Shown one piece after another: positions 1-8,844 of a stretch of DNA of 58,712 bases. Made by a program: the position numbers and the translations under genes. The DNA comes from Peptococcaceae bacterium (GTDB lineage Bacteria > Bacillota > Dehalobacteriia > UBA4068 > UBA4997): the NCBI GenBank assembly GCA_022797295.1, contig JAAWKH010000012.1, positions 1 through 58,712 on the forward strand, in the 5' to 3' direction. Under the pieces are notes generated by a model. It was not told the DNA's origin. It was given only the letters and a program-made list of their open reading frames with translations, and searched no databases. How positions within the stretch are numbered: the stretch's first letter is position 1; the number at the start of each line of letters is the position of its first letter.

Positions 1-100
1 TTCATTATGGATTCCATTTGCCTAAAGTCAAATGGATTTGTTCACACTAAGCTCTTGCTTCGTCCAGCTTCGCTGGACTTGCAAATCGCTAAGTGTTCAC
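1..100. repeat. Intergenic repeat-like DNA with two hairpins
   Basis: Downstream of the hppA terminator. It holds an 8-bp inverted repeat at 13-20/29-36 and a 7-bp one at 62-68/72-78 (GTCCAGC, loop TTC). Positions 40-56 match 26621-26637 on the opposite strand at 16 of 17 bases, and in both places the match is followed by a stem-loop of different sequence. I infer a small interspersed palindromic element; no reading frame of note. Confidence 0.4.
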
Positions 101-136
101 AAAAAAATCGGGCAGAGCGCTTTTACTCTGCCCGGC
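101..136 (-). terminator. Rho-independent terminator of hppA
   Basis: On the minus strand a 9-bp GC-rich stem (CGGGCAGAG at 109-117 with its complement at 126-134) is followed by seven T residues. It lies 14 bases beyond the hppA stop codon. Confidence 0.9.
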
Positions 137-149
137 TTTCAAATCAATT

Positions 150-2192
150 TTACAGGAACAACGGCACAAACACCAGCGCAATAATCGTCATCAGCTTAAT
201 CAAGATGTTGATGGACGGGCCGGAGGTATCCTTGAAAGGATCGCCCACGGTGTCGCCATTTACGGCTGCGGCATGAGCATCGGAGCCTTTGCCACCATGG
301 TGGCCGTTTTCAATGTACTTTTTAGCATTATCCCAAGCGCCGCCGGCATTACTCATCATAACAGCCAGCAGGAAGCCGGTTACCAAAGAGCCTGCCAACA
401 GACCGCCCAAAGCCTCAGCGCCCAGCACCAAGCCAATCAGCAGCGGAGCCACCACAGCCAGCACGGCCGGCAGCACCATCTCACGCAAAGCAGCGGTGGT
501 GGAAATATCCACGCAACGGGCATAATCCGGCTTGGCAGTGCCCTCCATCAAACCAGGAATTTCCCGGAACTGACGGCGCACCTCAGTAATCATATGGGCA
601 GCAGAACGGCCCACAGCGCTCATAGTCATAGCGGAGAACAGGAACGGCAACATACCGCCCACAAACAGGCCGATAACCACCATCGGGTTCATAATATCAA
701 TGTTGGTAACCCCTGCCGCCTGGGTGTAGGCAGAGAACAGAGCCAGCGCAGTCAACGCGGCCGAACCAATAGCAAAGCCTTTACCAATAGCGGCGGTGGT
801 GTTGCCCACAGCGTCCAGGTTATCGGTAATCTCACGCACTTGGTGGTCCAAACCGGCCATCTCGGCAATGCCGCCAGCATTGTCGGAAATCGGGCCGTAA
901 GCGTCAACCGCCACCACAATGCCGGTGGTGGAAAGCATACCAACAGCGGCAATCGCAATACCATACAGACCGGCAAAGTAATAAGCTGCAAAAATGCCGC
1001 AGCAGATAACAATAATCGGCATAGCGGTGGAAGTCATACCAGTAGCAATACCGGAAATGATATTAGTAGCCGTACCGGTTTCGCAGGAAGAAGCAATCTC
1101 CTTAACCGGCTTGTACTCAGCCGAGGTATAATATTCGGTAATTTTACCAATCAATGTACCGGCCACCAGACCAGCCACGCTGGCGATGAATACGCCCATG
1201 CTGGTGTAGCGTCCATCTAGGAAAGTTTCCGGCAAAACAAACTTACAAATAACAAAGGTGCCGACAATAGAAAGCAGAGTAGCTACATAAGTGCCAGTGT
1301 CCAGCGCTTTTTGAGGGTTTTTGCCCTCTCCGGTGCGCACAAAGAAAGTGCCGACAATGCTGGAGAGAATACCCCAGGCAGCCAACAACAAAGGCACGAT
1401 TACACCCTCGCCGTTAGTGCCGATAGCCAAGGAAGCGCCCAGCGCAATGGCGGCAATAACCGAACCAACGTAAGACTCAAACAAATCGGAACCCATACCG
1501 GCAACGTCGCCCACGTTATCGCCCACGTTATCAGCGATAACGGCCGGGTTACGCGGATCGTCCTCAGGGATGCCGGCTTCCACCTTGCCAACCAAGTCGG
1601 CGCCCACGTCGGCAGCTTTAGTGTAAATACCGCCGCCCACACGGCCAAACAAGGCCACGGAAGATGCGCCCAGGGAAAAGCCGTTGATTACAGCGGATTG
1701 CCCAGGGAACAATACAATAATAATACCCAAGCCCAGCAGGCCCAAGCCCACCACGCTCATACCCATAACAGCGCCGCCGGAAAAAGCTACGCCCAGGGCT
1801 TTGTTCAGACCGCTCTGCTGTGCAGCGTTAGCCGTACGGGCATTGGCCTTGGTAGCAATGCGCATACCAATATTACCAGCCAAAATGGAACACACAGCGC
1901 CAGCGATAAAGGGAACCACAGTCATCGGGTTCAAACCGCCCTCAGTGCCGCCGGTAAGCATACCAGCCACCACCAGAACCACAGCCATAGCCGCCACAAA
2001 AATCAGCAGGGTTTTGTACTGACGGCTCAAAAAGGCCATTGCACCCTCATGAATAGAACCCATAATTTCCGTCATCTTCGCATTGCCCGGCTCCACCGAG
2101 GTTACACGCTTGGCCAACACCACGGCAAAAAGCAAAGCCAACACGCCGCAAGCCGCCGCGATTATGGGAGCCATCGCATTCAATTCACTCAT
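150..2192 (-). CDS. hppA: Membrane-bound K+-dependent pyrophosphatase (ion pump)
   Basis: An integral membrane enzyme that hydrolyses pyrophosphate and uses the energy to move H+ or Na+ out of the cytoplasm. At 680 residues it is full length for the family, with many membrane helices. The substrate-site signatures are visible: [11 protein letters not shown] at residues 195-205 and [12 protein letters not shown] at 221-232. At 463-472 it reads [10 protein letters not shown]. Alanine rather than lysine in this motif marks the K+-dependent subfamily, which includes Na+ pumps, so the transported ion could be Na+, H+ or both. The gene ends in a clear terminator. secG lies 66 bases upstream on the same strand, so the two may share a transcript. 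Family assignment is certain; the coupling ion is inferred. Confidence 0.98.
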   Translation of the reverse strand: MSELNAMAPIIAAACGVLALLFAVVLAKRVTSVEPGNAKMTEIMGSIHEGAMAFLSRQYKTLLIFVAAMAVVLVVAGMLTGGTEGGLNPMTVVPFIAGAVCSILAGNIGMRIATKANARTANAAQQSGLNKALGVAFSGGAVMGMSVVGLGLLGLGIIIVLFPGQSAVINGFSLGASSVALFGRVGGGIYTKAADVGADLVGKVEAGIPEDDPRNPAVIADNVGDNVGDVAGMGSDLFESYVGSVIAAIALGASLAIGTNGEGVIVPLLLAAWGILSSIVGTFFVRTGEGKNPQKALDTGTYVATLLSIVGTFVICKFVLPETFLDGRYTSMGVFIASVAGLVAGTLIGKITEYYTSAEYKPVKEIASSCETGTATNIISGIATGMTSTAMPIIVICCGIFAAYYFAGLYGIAIAAVGMLSTTGIVVAVDAYGPISDNAGGIAEMAGLDHQVREITDNLDAVGNTTAAIGKGFAIGSAALTALALFSAYTQAAGVTNIDIMNPMVVIGLFVGGMLPFLFSAMTMSAVGRSAAHMITEVRRQFREIPGLMEGTAKPDYARCVDISTTAALREMVLPAVLAVVAPLLIGLVLGAEALGGLLAGSLVTGFLLAVMMSNAGGAWDNAKKYIENGHHGGKGSDAHAAAVNGDTVGDPFKDTSGPSINILIKLMTIIALVFVPLFL

Positions 2193-2258
2193 AATTTTCT
2201 CCTTATCCTCCTGTTCTTTTTAAGAAAAACTTAACCCTTTCATTGTTAATGGCCTGGG

Positions 2259-2480
2259 TTAAAACATGGCCAAAAGCAGCGTCAACAGCAAAAACAGCGC
2301 TGAAGCCGCGATCGAGCACTTGGCAAGCATTTCATCCATGCCTTTCTTTTTGCCAAAAAAAGTTTCAGCACCACCGGCAATGGAGCCGCTCAGGCCCGCG
2401 CTTTTGCTGGATTGCAGCAAAACGCTGATAATCAGCGCAATGGCGCACAGCATTTGCAGAATAGTCAACACCAAAGTCAA
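2259..2480 (-). CDS. secG: Protein translocase subunit SecG
   Basis: A small two-helix membrane protein that assists SecYEG during export. The 73-residue product has hydrophobic segments at about residues 2-22 and 55-73. Between them is a cytoplasmic loop with the family pattern SSKSAGLSGSIAGGAETFFGK. The start is TTG, supported by a Shine-Dalgarno GGAGGTG eight bases before it. Upstream on the same strand is a promoter TTGCTA, 17 bases, TAAAAT near 2570-2540. SecG genes in Bacillota often precede rnr and smpB; here hppA follows instead. Identity rests on length, topology and the loop motif. Confidence 0.93.
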   Translation of the reverse strand: MTLVLTILQMLCAIALIISVLLQSSKSAGLSGSIAGGAETFFGKKKGMDEMLAKCSIAASALFLLLTLLLAMF

Positions 2481-2663
2481 AATTTTTCACCTCCGCTTCC
2501 CCGCAGCTATCTTTATAAAATTCAAAACGTATTAAAGTACCTTGTATTTTAACATATTTTGGGCTTATTAGCAAGGCATTTTCCAATTTTTTTGTATAAC
2601 TCAGCCGGAAATTTGCTTTTATTTTTTCAATAACCCCCTGAACTAAAAAATGATTTCATTTTT

Positions 2664-2693
2664 TTGTAGACGTAAGCCTGAAAATGTGATAAT
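2664..2693 (+). promoter_or_regulatory. Candidate sigma-A promoter for the 2767-6296 gene run
   Basis: TTGTAG at 2664-2669 and GATAAT at 2688-2693 are 18 bases apart, about 75 bases before the first gene of the plus-strand run. No other gene occupies 2481-2766, which is AT-rich and also carries the divergent secG promoter. Confidence 0.45.
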
Positions 2694-2766
2694 ATTTATT
2701 TATAATATTTCCGACTGTTGATTAATTTTTCTGTCAATATTTAACAAAAAGGAAGGGGAACAATAA

Positions 2767-3381
2767 ATGGAACAATTTTTCTTAGACCTGCGGCCCGCCA
2801 TCGTGAAAGCGGTGCGGCGTGATATGGAGAAAATCCGCCAGGAAATTGGAAATGAACACCTCTACAGCGCGGCCCTGGTCACCGACAGCGATTGTATTAC
2901 CCTCTTTCTGGCCGTGAACACCGAGGAAGCCCTGGCAAAGCGCGACCAAAAAGAACGAAAGCCGAAGCGTCTGGCGGAGCTGCGAAAATACTGGTCTGAG
3001 GAACTGGTGAGCCAGGTGGCGGACGGCTCTTTCAGCTTAAACCGCTATATCCCCGACGAGTGGGCCTATTCCGACGGCAAAGACAGCGAGCTGAATCAAA
3101 TTAGCCAGCGGCTCTACGACCAGGAGGAAACCCTCTCCAACGCACCCGACGACGTCTATGATGAGGTTCACGAGCAATTCCAGGAGCAGCTTCTGGAAAC
3201 GGTGACGCTTGCCTTTGAAACGCTGCGAACAGAGGGCGTTTTCGGGCCGGAAGTTCTCTGCTTTGTTTCTATGTCCGATGATGAGCGAACCCCGGAAATC
3301 GAGGACGCTTCCGCTCAACGACTCAACACCCCGGAGCAATATGAACAATTTCAAAACTGGACAGCATTTTTCAACGAATAA
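2767..3381 (+). CDS. DUF4303-like protein
   Basis: A 204-residue soluble acidic protein without signal peptide or membrane helix. The N-terminal half (LYSAALVTDSDCITLFLAVNTEE) and the central phrase PDEWAYSDG resemble the DUF4303 family, whose function is unknown. The assignment is from pattern recognition only. A Shine-Dalgarno GGAAGGGGA precedes the ATG. It is the first gene of a plus-strand run with an ankyrin protein 27 bases downstream. DUF4303 and similar SUKH-like proteins often occur near toxin-immunity loci, so an immunity-type role is conceivable, but no toxin gene is seen here. Confidence 0.6.
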   Translation: MEQFFLDLRPAIVKAVRRDMEKIRQEIGNEHLYSAALVTDSDCITLFLAVNTEEALAKRDQKERKPKRLAELRKYWSEELVSQVADGSFSLNRYIPDEWAYSDGKDSELNQISQRLYDQEETLSNAPDDVYDEVHEQFQEQLLETVTLAFETLRTEGVFGPEVLCFVSMSDDERTPEIEDASAQRLNTPEQYEQFQNWTAFFNE

Positions 3382-3408
3382 ACAGATACTTGAGGGAGGT
3401 GTCCTTTT

Positions 3409-4494
3409 ATGCAAAAAAAGCCTTCTATTCCCCCGGCGGGCGAGGCAATCTTGGCTGGCGATATTGAAGCCATGCGCCGTCTGGCGGAGGACGGAAGCCT
3501 GCTTTTCAAGAAAGGCAAAGTGGTTGAACTGCGGAGGAATATCCCAACCGTCATTCAGGACGGCAAAAAGGATTTTATTGTTTACTCCGACGCCTTTGGC
3601 TTTGCTCTGGCCCATAACCAGACGGAAATTGCCAAATTGCTGATTGACCTTAATCTGGTGGATTTGGGCCCGCAAAGCGACGCTCTCTATATGACCATCC
3701 GCAGACAAAACTTTGCCCTGCTGGACTATATGCTGGAACACGGCGGACAATTCGGCCGGGATAAGCGAAACATCACCCGCCTAATCCTAAACCTTTCAGA
3801 CGTGTGGAACGAGGACTGTCCGGCCCTGCTAAACCGCCTAAACCTGCCCTTGCAGGAGCTGGGCGGAACCGCCCTCTGCCACGCCGCCGGCGATAACCGC
3901 CAGGCTGTGGTGGAATATCTGCTGGAAGCCGGGGTTGATGTGAACAGCCAAAACGACAGTTTCGACACACCAGTTCTGCGGGCAGCCGACGAGGGGCATA
4001 CGGAAATGGTGCGCTTTTTGGTAAAGCATGGTGCAGACCTTGCCTGCAAAAATCAATTCGGCTTTCGGCCATACACGGCCGCCCTAGCCAACGGGCATAT
4101 AAAAACGGCCAACTTCATTCACTCCATAGAACCGCTGGTTACGGAGGCTGAGCAGGACGCGCTTTTTGAGCGCTATCACGTGCCAGCAGAAATGCGGGAC
4201 TACTTCAAAACCGGCCCTCTGCTGCTGGAATTTCCGGAGGAGGAGCAGCTGGGCTGGCTCAAGCTTTTTGCTTATACGGACGTGACGGAAATTAGCTATA
4301 AAGGACAACAGCTTCTATCTCTGGTGGAAAACAGCGAGGACTTTGCGGTAATGCTCTTGTGGGAACCGAAATCAAGGCAGGTTTGGTTCCTGGATTTGGA
4401 GCACGACGTTTTCCACCCTGTTGCCACCTGGGAAAAGTTTATCCAAAACCCCGGCTATTACATCAACCGGGCGGTTATGTGGGAATTCGACTAA
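3409..4494 (+). CDS. Ankyrin-repeat protein
   Basis: A 361-residue soluble protein. Ankyrin-type repeats are clear at about residues 145-240, with phrases such as TALCHAAGDNRQAVVEYLLE and ADEGHTEMVRFLVKHGADL; weaker repeats lie at 15-110. The last 110 residues form a separate acidic, aromatic-rich domain (FAVMLLWEPKSRQVWFLD) that may be SUKH/SMI1-like, a low-confidence guess. Ankyrin arrays bind protein partners, so this is likely an adaptor or immunity-like factor rather than an enzyme. An AGGGAGG Shine-Dalgarno lies before the ATG. It sits between the DUF4303-like gene and a Uma2 gene, 14 bases from the latter. Confidence 0.8.
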   Translation: MQKKPSIPPAGEAILAGDIEAMRRLAEDGSLLFKKGKVVELRRNIPTVIQDGKKDFIVYSDAFGFALAHNQTEIAKLLIDLNLVDLGPQSDALYMTIRRQNFALLDYMLEHGGQFGRDKRNITRLILNLSDVWNEDCPALLNRLNLPLQELGGTALCHAAGDNRQAVVEYLLEAGVDVNSQNDSFDTPVLRAADEGHTEMVRFLVKHGADLACKNQFGFRPYTAALANGHIKTANFIHSIEPLVTEAEQDALFERYHVPAEMRDYFKTGPLLLEFPEEEQLGWLKLFAYTDVTEISYKGQQLLSLVENSEDFAVMLLWEPKSRQVWFLDLEHDVFHPVATWEKFIQNPGYYINRAVMWEFD

Positions 4495-4508
4495 AGGAGG
4501 AATTTTAT

Positions 4509-5081
4509 ATGAACGACAATCTTGCCCGCGTTGAATATCAACGCAATGAACTGCTAAACGGACGTTTGGTTATGATGTCGCCTCGGCCGACCTACAATCA
4601 TAATCGTATCGCCAGCAACATTTTCAGAACGTTCGATAACTATCTTGCTGGCAAAAACTGCACCGCCATTGCCGATGGCACCGACCTTTACCTCACGGAA
4701 AAAGATCGCTTTGTGCCGGATATGATGATTGTCTGCGATCGTAACAAAATCAAATATAACGGCGTGCATGGCGCGCCGGATTTGCTGGTGGAAGTGCTCT
4801 CGCCTGGCACCTACAAAAACGACCGCGGCTATAAAAAAGACCTCTACTCCAAATGCGGCGTGCATGAATATTGGCTGGTGGAGCCTGCCAGCTGCACTTT
4901 GGAGCAATATCTGCTAGAGAACGGCCAGCTGGAGATTGCCGAAATTTATCATCTTTACCCTGACTATATGCTGGCTGATATGGACGAAAAGGAACTGGCG
5001 GAAGTTGTTACTGAGTTCAAATGCAGCCTTTACGACGATTTGCTAATTAAGCTTGAGGATATTTTTGCCAATTTGATTTAA
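4509..5081 (+). CDS. Uma2 family PD-(D/E)XK nuclease-fold protein
   Basis: A 190-residue protein of the Uma2 (DUF820) family, which has a restriction-endonuclease-like fold and is common in accessory DNA; its biological role is unsettled. The family pattern is visible: VPDMMIVCD at about residues 75-83, PDLLVEVLSPGT at about 96-107, then KKDLYSKCGVHEYWLVEP. The Asp, Glu and Lys of these blocks would form the metal site. The frame is open further upstream inside the ankyrin gene, but AAAGGAGG at 4493-4500 fixes the start at 4509. It is probably co-transcribed with its neighbours. Confidence 0.88.
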   Translation: MNDNLARVEYQRNELLNGRLVMMSPRPTYNHNRIASNIFRTFDNYLAGKNCTAIADGTDLYLTEKDRFVPDMMIVCDRNKIKYNGVHGAPDLLVEVLSPGTYKNDRGYKKDLYSKCGVHEYWLVEPASCTLEQYLLENGQLEIAEIYHLYPDYMLADMDEKELAEVVTEFKCSLYDDLLIKLEDIFANLI

Positions 5082-5102
5082 TTTAAGTAAGGAAGTGTTA
5101 CA

Positions 5103-6296
5103 ATGCCCGAAAACTCATCCCGCCCCAATCCGCTGCTGGAACAACGCTTTGAACAGCTGACACAGGGTTTTTTGGCTTTTTGCCAAAGCGACTCGTTGCT
5201 GCCGGAGGAGCTACACAATCCGCCAGTGTTCTTCAACGCGCCGCAGGTGAAAAAACTGATGACTTTCACCGACGACCACGAGGAATTTATGCCGGCCTTG
5301 CTGGAAACGTTGGCTCAAATCGGCCAGATGTCGATTTATCGTGGCTCTCTGCTGGGCTATCTGATTGGCCTTTTTGGCGAAAAAGGCTATTCCAACCCCC
5401 AAACTGACGCCGCCCTGGTGGATTTTTATCACCAGGTGCTGCAACTCAACGAGCAATATGTGGTGGCCGCCTGTCGCCGCCTAGGCGTGGAACCGCGCCA
5501 ACTGGCCGAGGATGACGCTCTCGCCCAGCGGTTGGATATTCTGCCGCCAGCGGAGGCCGCCCCCAACCAGCCGCAGCTGCAACAAGCCTGGTGCGCCTTT
5601 TCGCCCCTCTCATTCGGCCTGATGTCGCGCTTGGCGGCCAGCCGTCCGGCACGAGAAAAAATGCGCGGCTACAATGCAAACGGCCGCCTACCCAGCCTTT
5701 GCCGCCTGCTGAGCGAATGGCATGACGCCGTTGGCTACATTCCTTATATGCTGGACGTGGCGGAAGATGAGCTGGCTTTGATTATCGCCCCAGCCACCGG
5801 CCGCGGGGTGGAAGTGCGCCTGCAACAAATTGATAGTAACAACGTATTTTTTACTCTACTGCAATTTGCCCTTTACCATAAAAACCTGCTAAACGCTTTG
5901 GGCGCAGGGCCTTTCACCTATGACCCGGTTATTGAAAAAATTGCCCTACACCAACCCGTGGACGAAGAGGAATATCCTGAGCAGCTCAGTCAGCAAGGCT
6001 GTCTGGGCTATTACAACTGGCGCGCTATGGGAACGGCCGGCATATTCGGCGGCCGTTTTGACGAAATGCAAGCCGTTTGGGGCGAGGGTTGCTTTGCCGA
6101 AATACCCCGCCTGAACGGGCGGCCGGTAATTTTGGTGGGCAAACCGCAGATTTTGCGCAGCTGGGGACAAGCCTTTGTTTCTGGCACCCACAGCAATTTG
6201 CAACCCAGCGTGGAAATCCTGCGCGAGCTTTCCCCAGCGGAGGTTCAGCTGTGCCTGGCAGAAATTCAGAGCGCCAGCCGCCATCAATCTAACTAA
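5103..6296 (+). CDS. Uncharacterised 397-residue protein
   Basis: I do not recognise this protein. It is soluble, with no signal peptide or clear membrane segment. The sequence is mostly helical-looking in the first 230 residues (LTQGFLAFCQSDSLLPEEL, FMPALLETLAQIGQMSIYRG). A later region has GYYNWRAMGTAGIFGG and PVILVGKPQILRSWGQ. An AAGGAAG Shine-Dalgarno precedes the ATG. It is the last gene of the accessory run, 21 bases after the Uma2 gene and 25 bases before cobD, so it may be co-transcribed with either. Nothing visible shows catalytic function. Confidence 0.65.
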   Translation: MPENSSRPNPLLEQRFEQLTQGFLAFCQSDSLLPEELHNPPVFFNAPQVKKLMTFTDDHEEFMPALLETLAQIGQMSIYRGSLLGYLIGLFGEKGYSNPQTDAALVDFYHQVLQLNEQYVVAACRRLGVEPRQLAEDDALAQRLDILPPAEAAPNQPQLQQAWCAFSPLSFGLMSRLAASRPAREKMRGYNANGRLPSLCRLLSEWHDAVGYIPYMLDVAEDELALIIAPATGRGVEVRLQQIDSNNVFFTLLQFALYHKNLLNALGAGPFTYDPVIEKIALHQPVDEEEYPEQLSQQGCLGYYNWRAMGTAGIFGGRFDEMQAVWGEGCFAEIPRLNGRPVILVGKPQILRSWGQAFVSGTHSNLQPSVEILRELSPAEVQLCLAEIQSASRHQSN

Positions 6297-6321
6297 CTCA
6301 TTTAATGAAAGGAAAATGTTA

Positions 6322-7398
6322 ATGCACATTCACGGTGGTGATATTTACACTTATCAGGGAATGTTGGATTTTTCAGCCAACATCAACCCGCTGGGCCTGC
6401 CCCCAGCAGTGGTGCAGGCAGCAGCCGAGGGCGCAGCCCAAGCCGCCGCCTATCCAGATACCCAATGCCGCGACTTACGCCAGGCCCTGGCAGAAGCCGA
6501 GGGGCCGGGCTGGCTGCAACCGGCCAACATCATCTGCGGCAACGGCGCGGCGGATCTCATCTTTATGCTGGCCTTGGCAAGCAAACCCCGGCGGGCTATG
6601 CTGCTGGCCCCCAGTTTTCACGAATATGAGCAGGCCCTGCGGTCTGTCGGCTGCCAAATAGATTACCATTACTTAAAGGAGGCGGAGGGCTTCCGGCTGG
6701 ACATAGACCGTCTGCTAGCCCAAATGCAGGCGGAAAAACCGGATGTGCTGTTCATCTGCAACCCTAACAATCCCACCGGGCTGGCCCTGCCCCGGCCGGC
6801 TCTGGAACCGCTGGCCGAACACTGCCGGCAAACGAATATTCTACTGGTGCTGGACGAATGTTTTAATGAATTTTTGGACGAACCCCAAGAATACACGTTG
6901 AAGCCGCTGTTGCCCGACAATCCGCAGCTTTTCATCTTAAAAGCTTTCACCAAGCTTTACGCAATGCCGGGCCTGCGTTTGGGCTTTGGCCTTTGTACCA
7001 ACGCCGCGCTGCTCACCAAAATGGAAGCCTGCGCGCAACCCTGGCGGGTTTCCACACCGGCGCAGCTGGCCGGCCTGGCCGCCCTGCGGGAAGAGGCTTA
7101 CGTGCTCCAGGCCCAAGCATTGATACGGCAGGAGCGAGCCTTTCTAAGCGCGGAGCTGGCTAAATTGGGGTTGGTTGTTTACGGCTCAATGGCCAATTAT
7201 ATCTTCTTCCGCGCGCCGCAAGCGCCAAAGCTGGCCGAAGCCTGCCGCACCCAACAGCCCGGCGTTTTAATCCGCGATTGCAGCAACTATGTGGGGCTGG
7301 AGGCTGGCTACTTCCGAGTGGCCGTGCGCACAAGGCCGGAAAACGAACAGCTCCTAAAGGCTTTGCGGCAAGCCCTACCAGGAGGGCCGGCAAAATGA
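6322..7398 (+). CDS. cobD: Threonine-phosphate decarboxylase (CobD), PLP enzyme
   Basis: A PLP-dependent enzyme of the aminotransferase class I/II fold. CobD decarboxylates L-threonine O-3-phosphate to (R)-1-amino-2-propanol phosphate, the linker of the cobalamin nucleotide loop. The N-terminus MHIHGGDIYTY and LDFSANINPLGLP is characteristic. NPNNPTGLALPR, LLVLDECFNEFLD and KAFTKLYAMPGLRLGFG hold the PLP-contacting Asn, Asp and Schiff-base Lys. ATGs at 6316 and 6322 both fit; AAAGGA at 6308-6313 is better spaced for 6322 (358 residues). Its stop overlaps the cobO start, which supports a cobalamin role over the related histidinol-phosphate aminotransferase. Confidence 0.9.
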   Translation: MHIHGGDIYTYQGMLDFSANINPLGLPPAVVQAAAEGAAQAAAYPDTQCRDLRQALAEAEGPGWLQPANIICGNGAADLIFMLALASKPRRAMLLAPSFHEYEQALRSVGCQIDYHYLKEAEGFRLDIDRLLAQMQAEKPDVLFICNPNNPTGLALPRPALEPLAEHCRQTNILLVLDECFNEFLDEPQEYTLKPLLPDNPQLFILKAFTKLYAMPGLRLGFGLCTNAALLTKMEACAQPWRVSTPAQLAGLAALREEAYVLQAQALIRQERAFLSAELAKLGLVVYGSMANYIFFRAPQAPKLAEACRTQQPGVLIRDCSNYVGLEAGYFRVAVRTRPENEQLLKALRQALPGGPAK

Positions 7399-7925
7399 CG
7401 CAAACAGGGCTAATTCATATTTACACCGGCGACGGCAAAGGCAAAAGCACGGCGGCCGTGGGATTGGCCGTGCGTTGCGCTGGCAGTGGCGGCCAAGTAA
7501 TCTTCTGCCAGTTTATGAAAAACAACCGCTCCTCGGAGTTGAACATACTGCGCCAGCTACCGCAAATTCAGCTAGTACAGGCAACGGAATGTTTCGGCTT
7601 TTACAAATATTTGAACGACGAGCAGCGAGCCGCCGCCGCCACAGTTTGCAGCGGCCTGCTGGAGCAGGCCATCGCCGCCGCCCAAAACAGCAACGCCCGG
7701 CTGCTGGTGCTGGACGAGGTCATCTCCAGCTACAATCACAAGCTGCTGCCCCAAAAGCGGCTGCTGGAATTTTTGCAGCACAAACCGGCCGGGCTAGAGG
7801 TGGTGCTGACCGGCCGCCAGCCCGCGCCGGAGCTGGCCGCCCTGGCCGATTATCTTTCGGATATTCGCAAAATCAAGCACCCTTACGATCAGGGAATTGC
7901 CGCCAGGGAGGGCATTGAAAAATAA
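7395..7925 (+). CDS. cobO: Cob(I)alamin adenosyltransferase, CobA/CobO/BtuR type
   Basis: Transfers the adenosyl group of ATP to cob(I)alamin or cobyrinic acid a,c-diamide, giving the adenosylated cofactor. The 176-residue protein has the P-loop GDGKGKSTAAVGLAVR near the N-terminus, QFMKN at about residue 39, and LLVLDEVISSYNHKLL, all standard for the BtuR family. The start ATG overlaps the cobD stop (ATGA) and has GGAGGG nine bases before it, so the two are translationally coupled. It ends in a shared terminator facing marR. Confidence 0.96.
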   Translation: MTQTGLIHIYTGDGKGKSTAAVGLAVRCAGSGGQVIFCQFMKNNRSSELNILRQLPQIQLVQATECFGFYKYLNDEQRAAAATVCSGLLEQAIAAAQNSNARLLVLDEVISSYNHKLLPQKRLLEFLQHKPAGLEVVLTGRQPAPELAALADYLSDIRKIKHPYDQGIAAREGIEK

Positions 7926-7929
7926 CTAT

Positions 7930-7973
7930 AATTAAAGCGGCACAGGCTGAACCAAGCCCGCGCCGCTTTAATT
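7930..7973. terminator. Bidirectional terminator between cobO and marR
   Basis: A perfect 12-bp inverted repeat (AATTAAAGCGGC at 7930-7941 with its complement at 7962-7973) and a 20-base loop separates two convergent genes. The A-rich and T-rich flanks suit termination in both directions, and the right arm overlaps the marR stop codon. Confidence 0.8.
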
Positions 7974-8421
7974 ATCGCAAATTCTTATGCAGCAATTCCG
8001 TCAGCCTGGCCTTAAAAGCAACGTTCTCCGCCGCAGACCCAAAGAAAAAGCTTTTGTCCGCCTGCTCCACCGCAACAACCGCCTGCGCAAGGCGTTGCCG
8101 CCCTTTTTCCGTGTTGGAAAGCGCATTAGCCCTGGTGTCCTTTTGGTTTGGCAAACGGCAAACAAGGCCCTTTTTTTCCAGCAAACGCACCGTGGAGGAA
8201 ACCGTCATCACATCAATCATTGAAAAATCGGCAATTTGCTTTTGCGTAATCCCAACCGATTGTTCCGACAACTCCTCCAGCACAGCCAAAATAACAAACT
8301 GGGTGTGAGTTAAATCATAAGGCTGCAAGGCCTGGCGAATATGCCTCTGCCAAAGCATTGAAGCCTGCCAAAACAGCAGCCCAACGCTTTCCTGATAATT
8401 CTTACATTCGGCAAATCTCAT
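7972..8421 (-). CDS. MarR family transcriptional regulator
   Basis: A 149-residue winged-helix DNA-binding protein, normally a dimeric repressor released by small molecules. The recognition region ITQKQIADFSMIDVMTVSSTVRLLEKKGLVCR and the wing QKDTRANALSNTEKGRQRL fit the family. The frame is open further upstream, but the ATG at 8421 overlaps the stop of the SRPBCC gene (ATGA), so coupled translation from there is likeliest. It is the second gene of a two-gene operon whose promoter is covered by a near-perfect 50-bp palindrome, the probable binding site of this protein. The ligand is unknown. Confidence 0.93.
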   Translation of the reverse strand: MRFAECKNYQESVGLLFWQASMLWQRHIRQALQPYDLTHTQFVILAVLEELSEQSVGITQKQIADFSMIDVMTVSSTVRLLEKKGLVCRLPNQKDTRANALSNTEKGRQRLAQAVVAVEQADKSFFFGSAAENVAFKARLTELLHKNLR

Positions 8422-8831
8422 AAGCCGCCCGCCAAAGCCAACAGATTTTGCAGGCAAGCCGGAACTCCCGCCGCAATGTTTTGCCCCAAACCGTTTACTT
8501 GCCTTTCATCCTCGCCCTGCACTTCAACGGAATGGGTGATGGTGACTCCCTCCGCGCCCTCCTGCAAAACATGGCCAAAGCTCACCGTTATGGAACCCAG
8601 CTCCGCCTTAACGCTGAAGCTTTTGCCCTCAACCAATTCATTAAGGCAAAAAGGCAAAGCAGGGCCGGCCTGCATCTCCATAACCCCCTGCGTTCCGGCG
8701 GCAAAGGGGCCGGCCAAACGCACCCCTTTCACGCCCTTATCCCACTGGCTCCAGCTATTGGTGTCAGCATAAAGCTGCCAAACCTTTTGTTTCTCCACCC
8801 GTTCGGTGCTGGATTGCGTAAATTTAAACAT
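8418..8831 (-). CDS. SRPBCC (START-like) domain protein
   Basis: A 137-residue protein of the SRPBCC superfamily, small helix-grip proteins that bind hydrophobic ligands. Recognisable parts are the N-terminal RVEKQKVWQLYADTNSWSQWD, then GVRLAGPFAAGTQGVM and FSVKAELGSITVSFGHV. The frame extends upstream through the palindromic operator, which would be non-coding, so the ATG at 8831 with GGAGGG seven bases before it is chosen. Coupled to the downstream marR, this protein may modify, bind or help detoxify the compound that the regulator senses. No enzyme activity can be read from the sequence. Confidence 0.82.
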   Translation of the reverse strand: MFKFTQSSTERVEKQKVWQLYADTNSWSQWDKGVKGVRLAGPFAAGTQGVMEMQAGPALPFCLNELVEGKSFSVKAELGSITVSFGHVLQEGAEGVTITHSVEVQGEDERQVNGLGQNIAAGVPACLQNLLALAGGL

Positions 8832-8844
8832 TTTCAACCCTCCA

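Noticed and set aside
93..2234. Long open frames on the plus strand opposite hppA
   Set aside because: They are rich in His, Gln and Asn with no ribosome sites and mirror the codon pattern of hppA. They are shadows of a certain gene.
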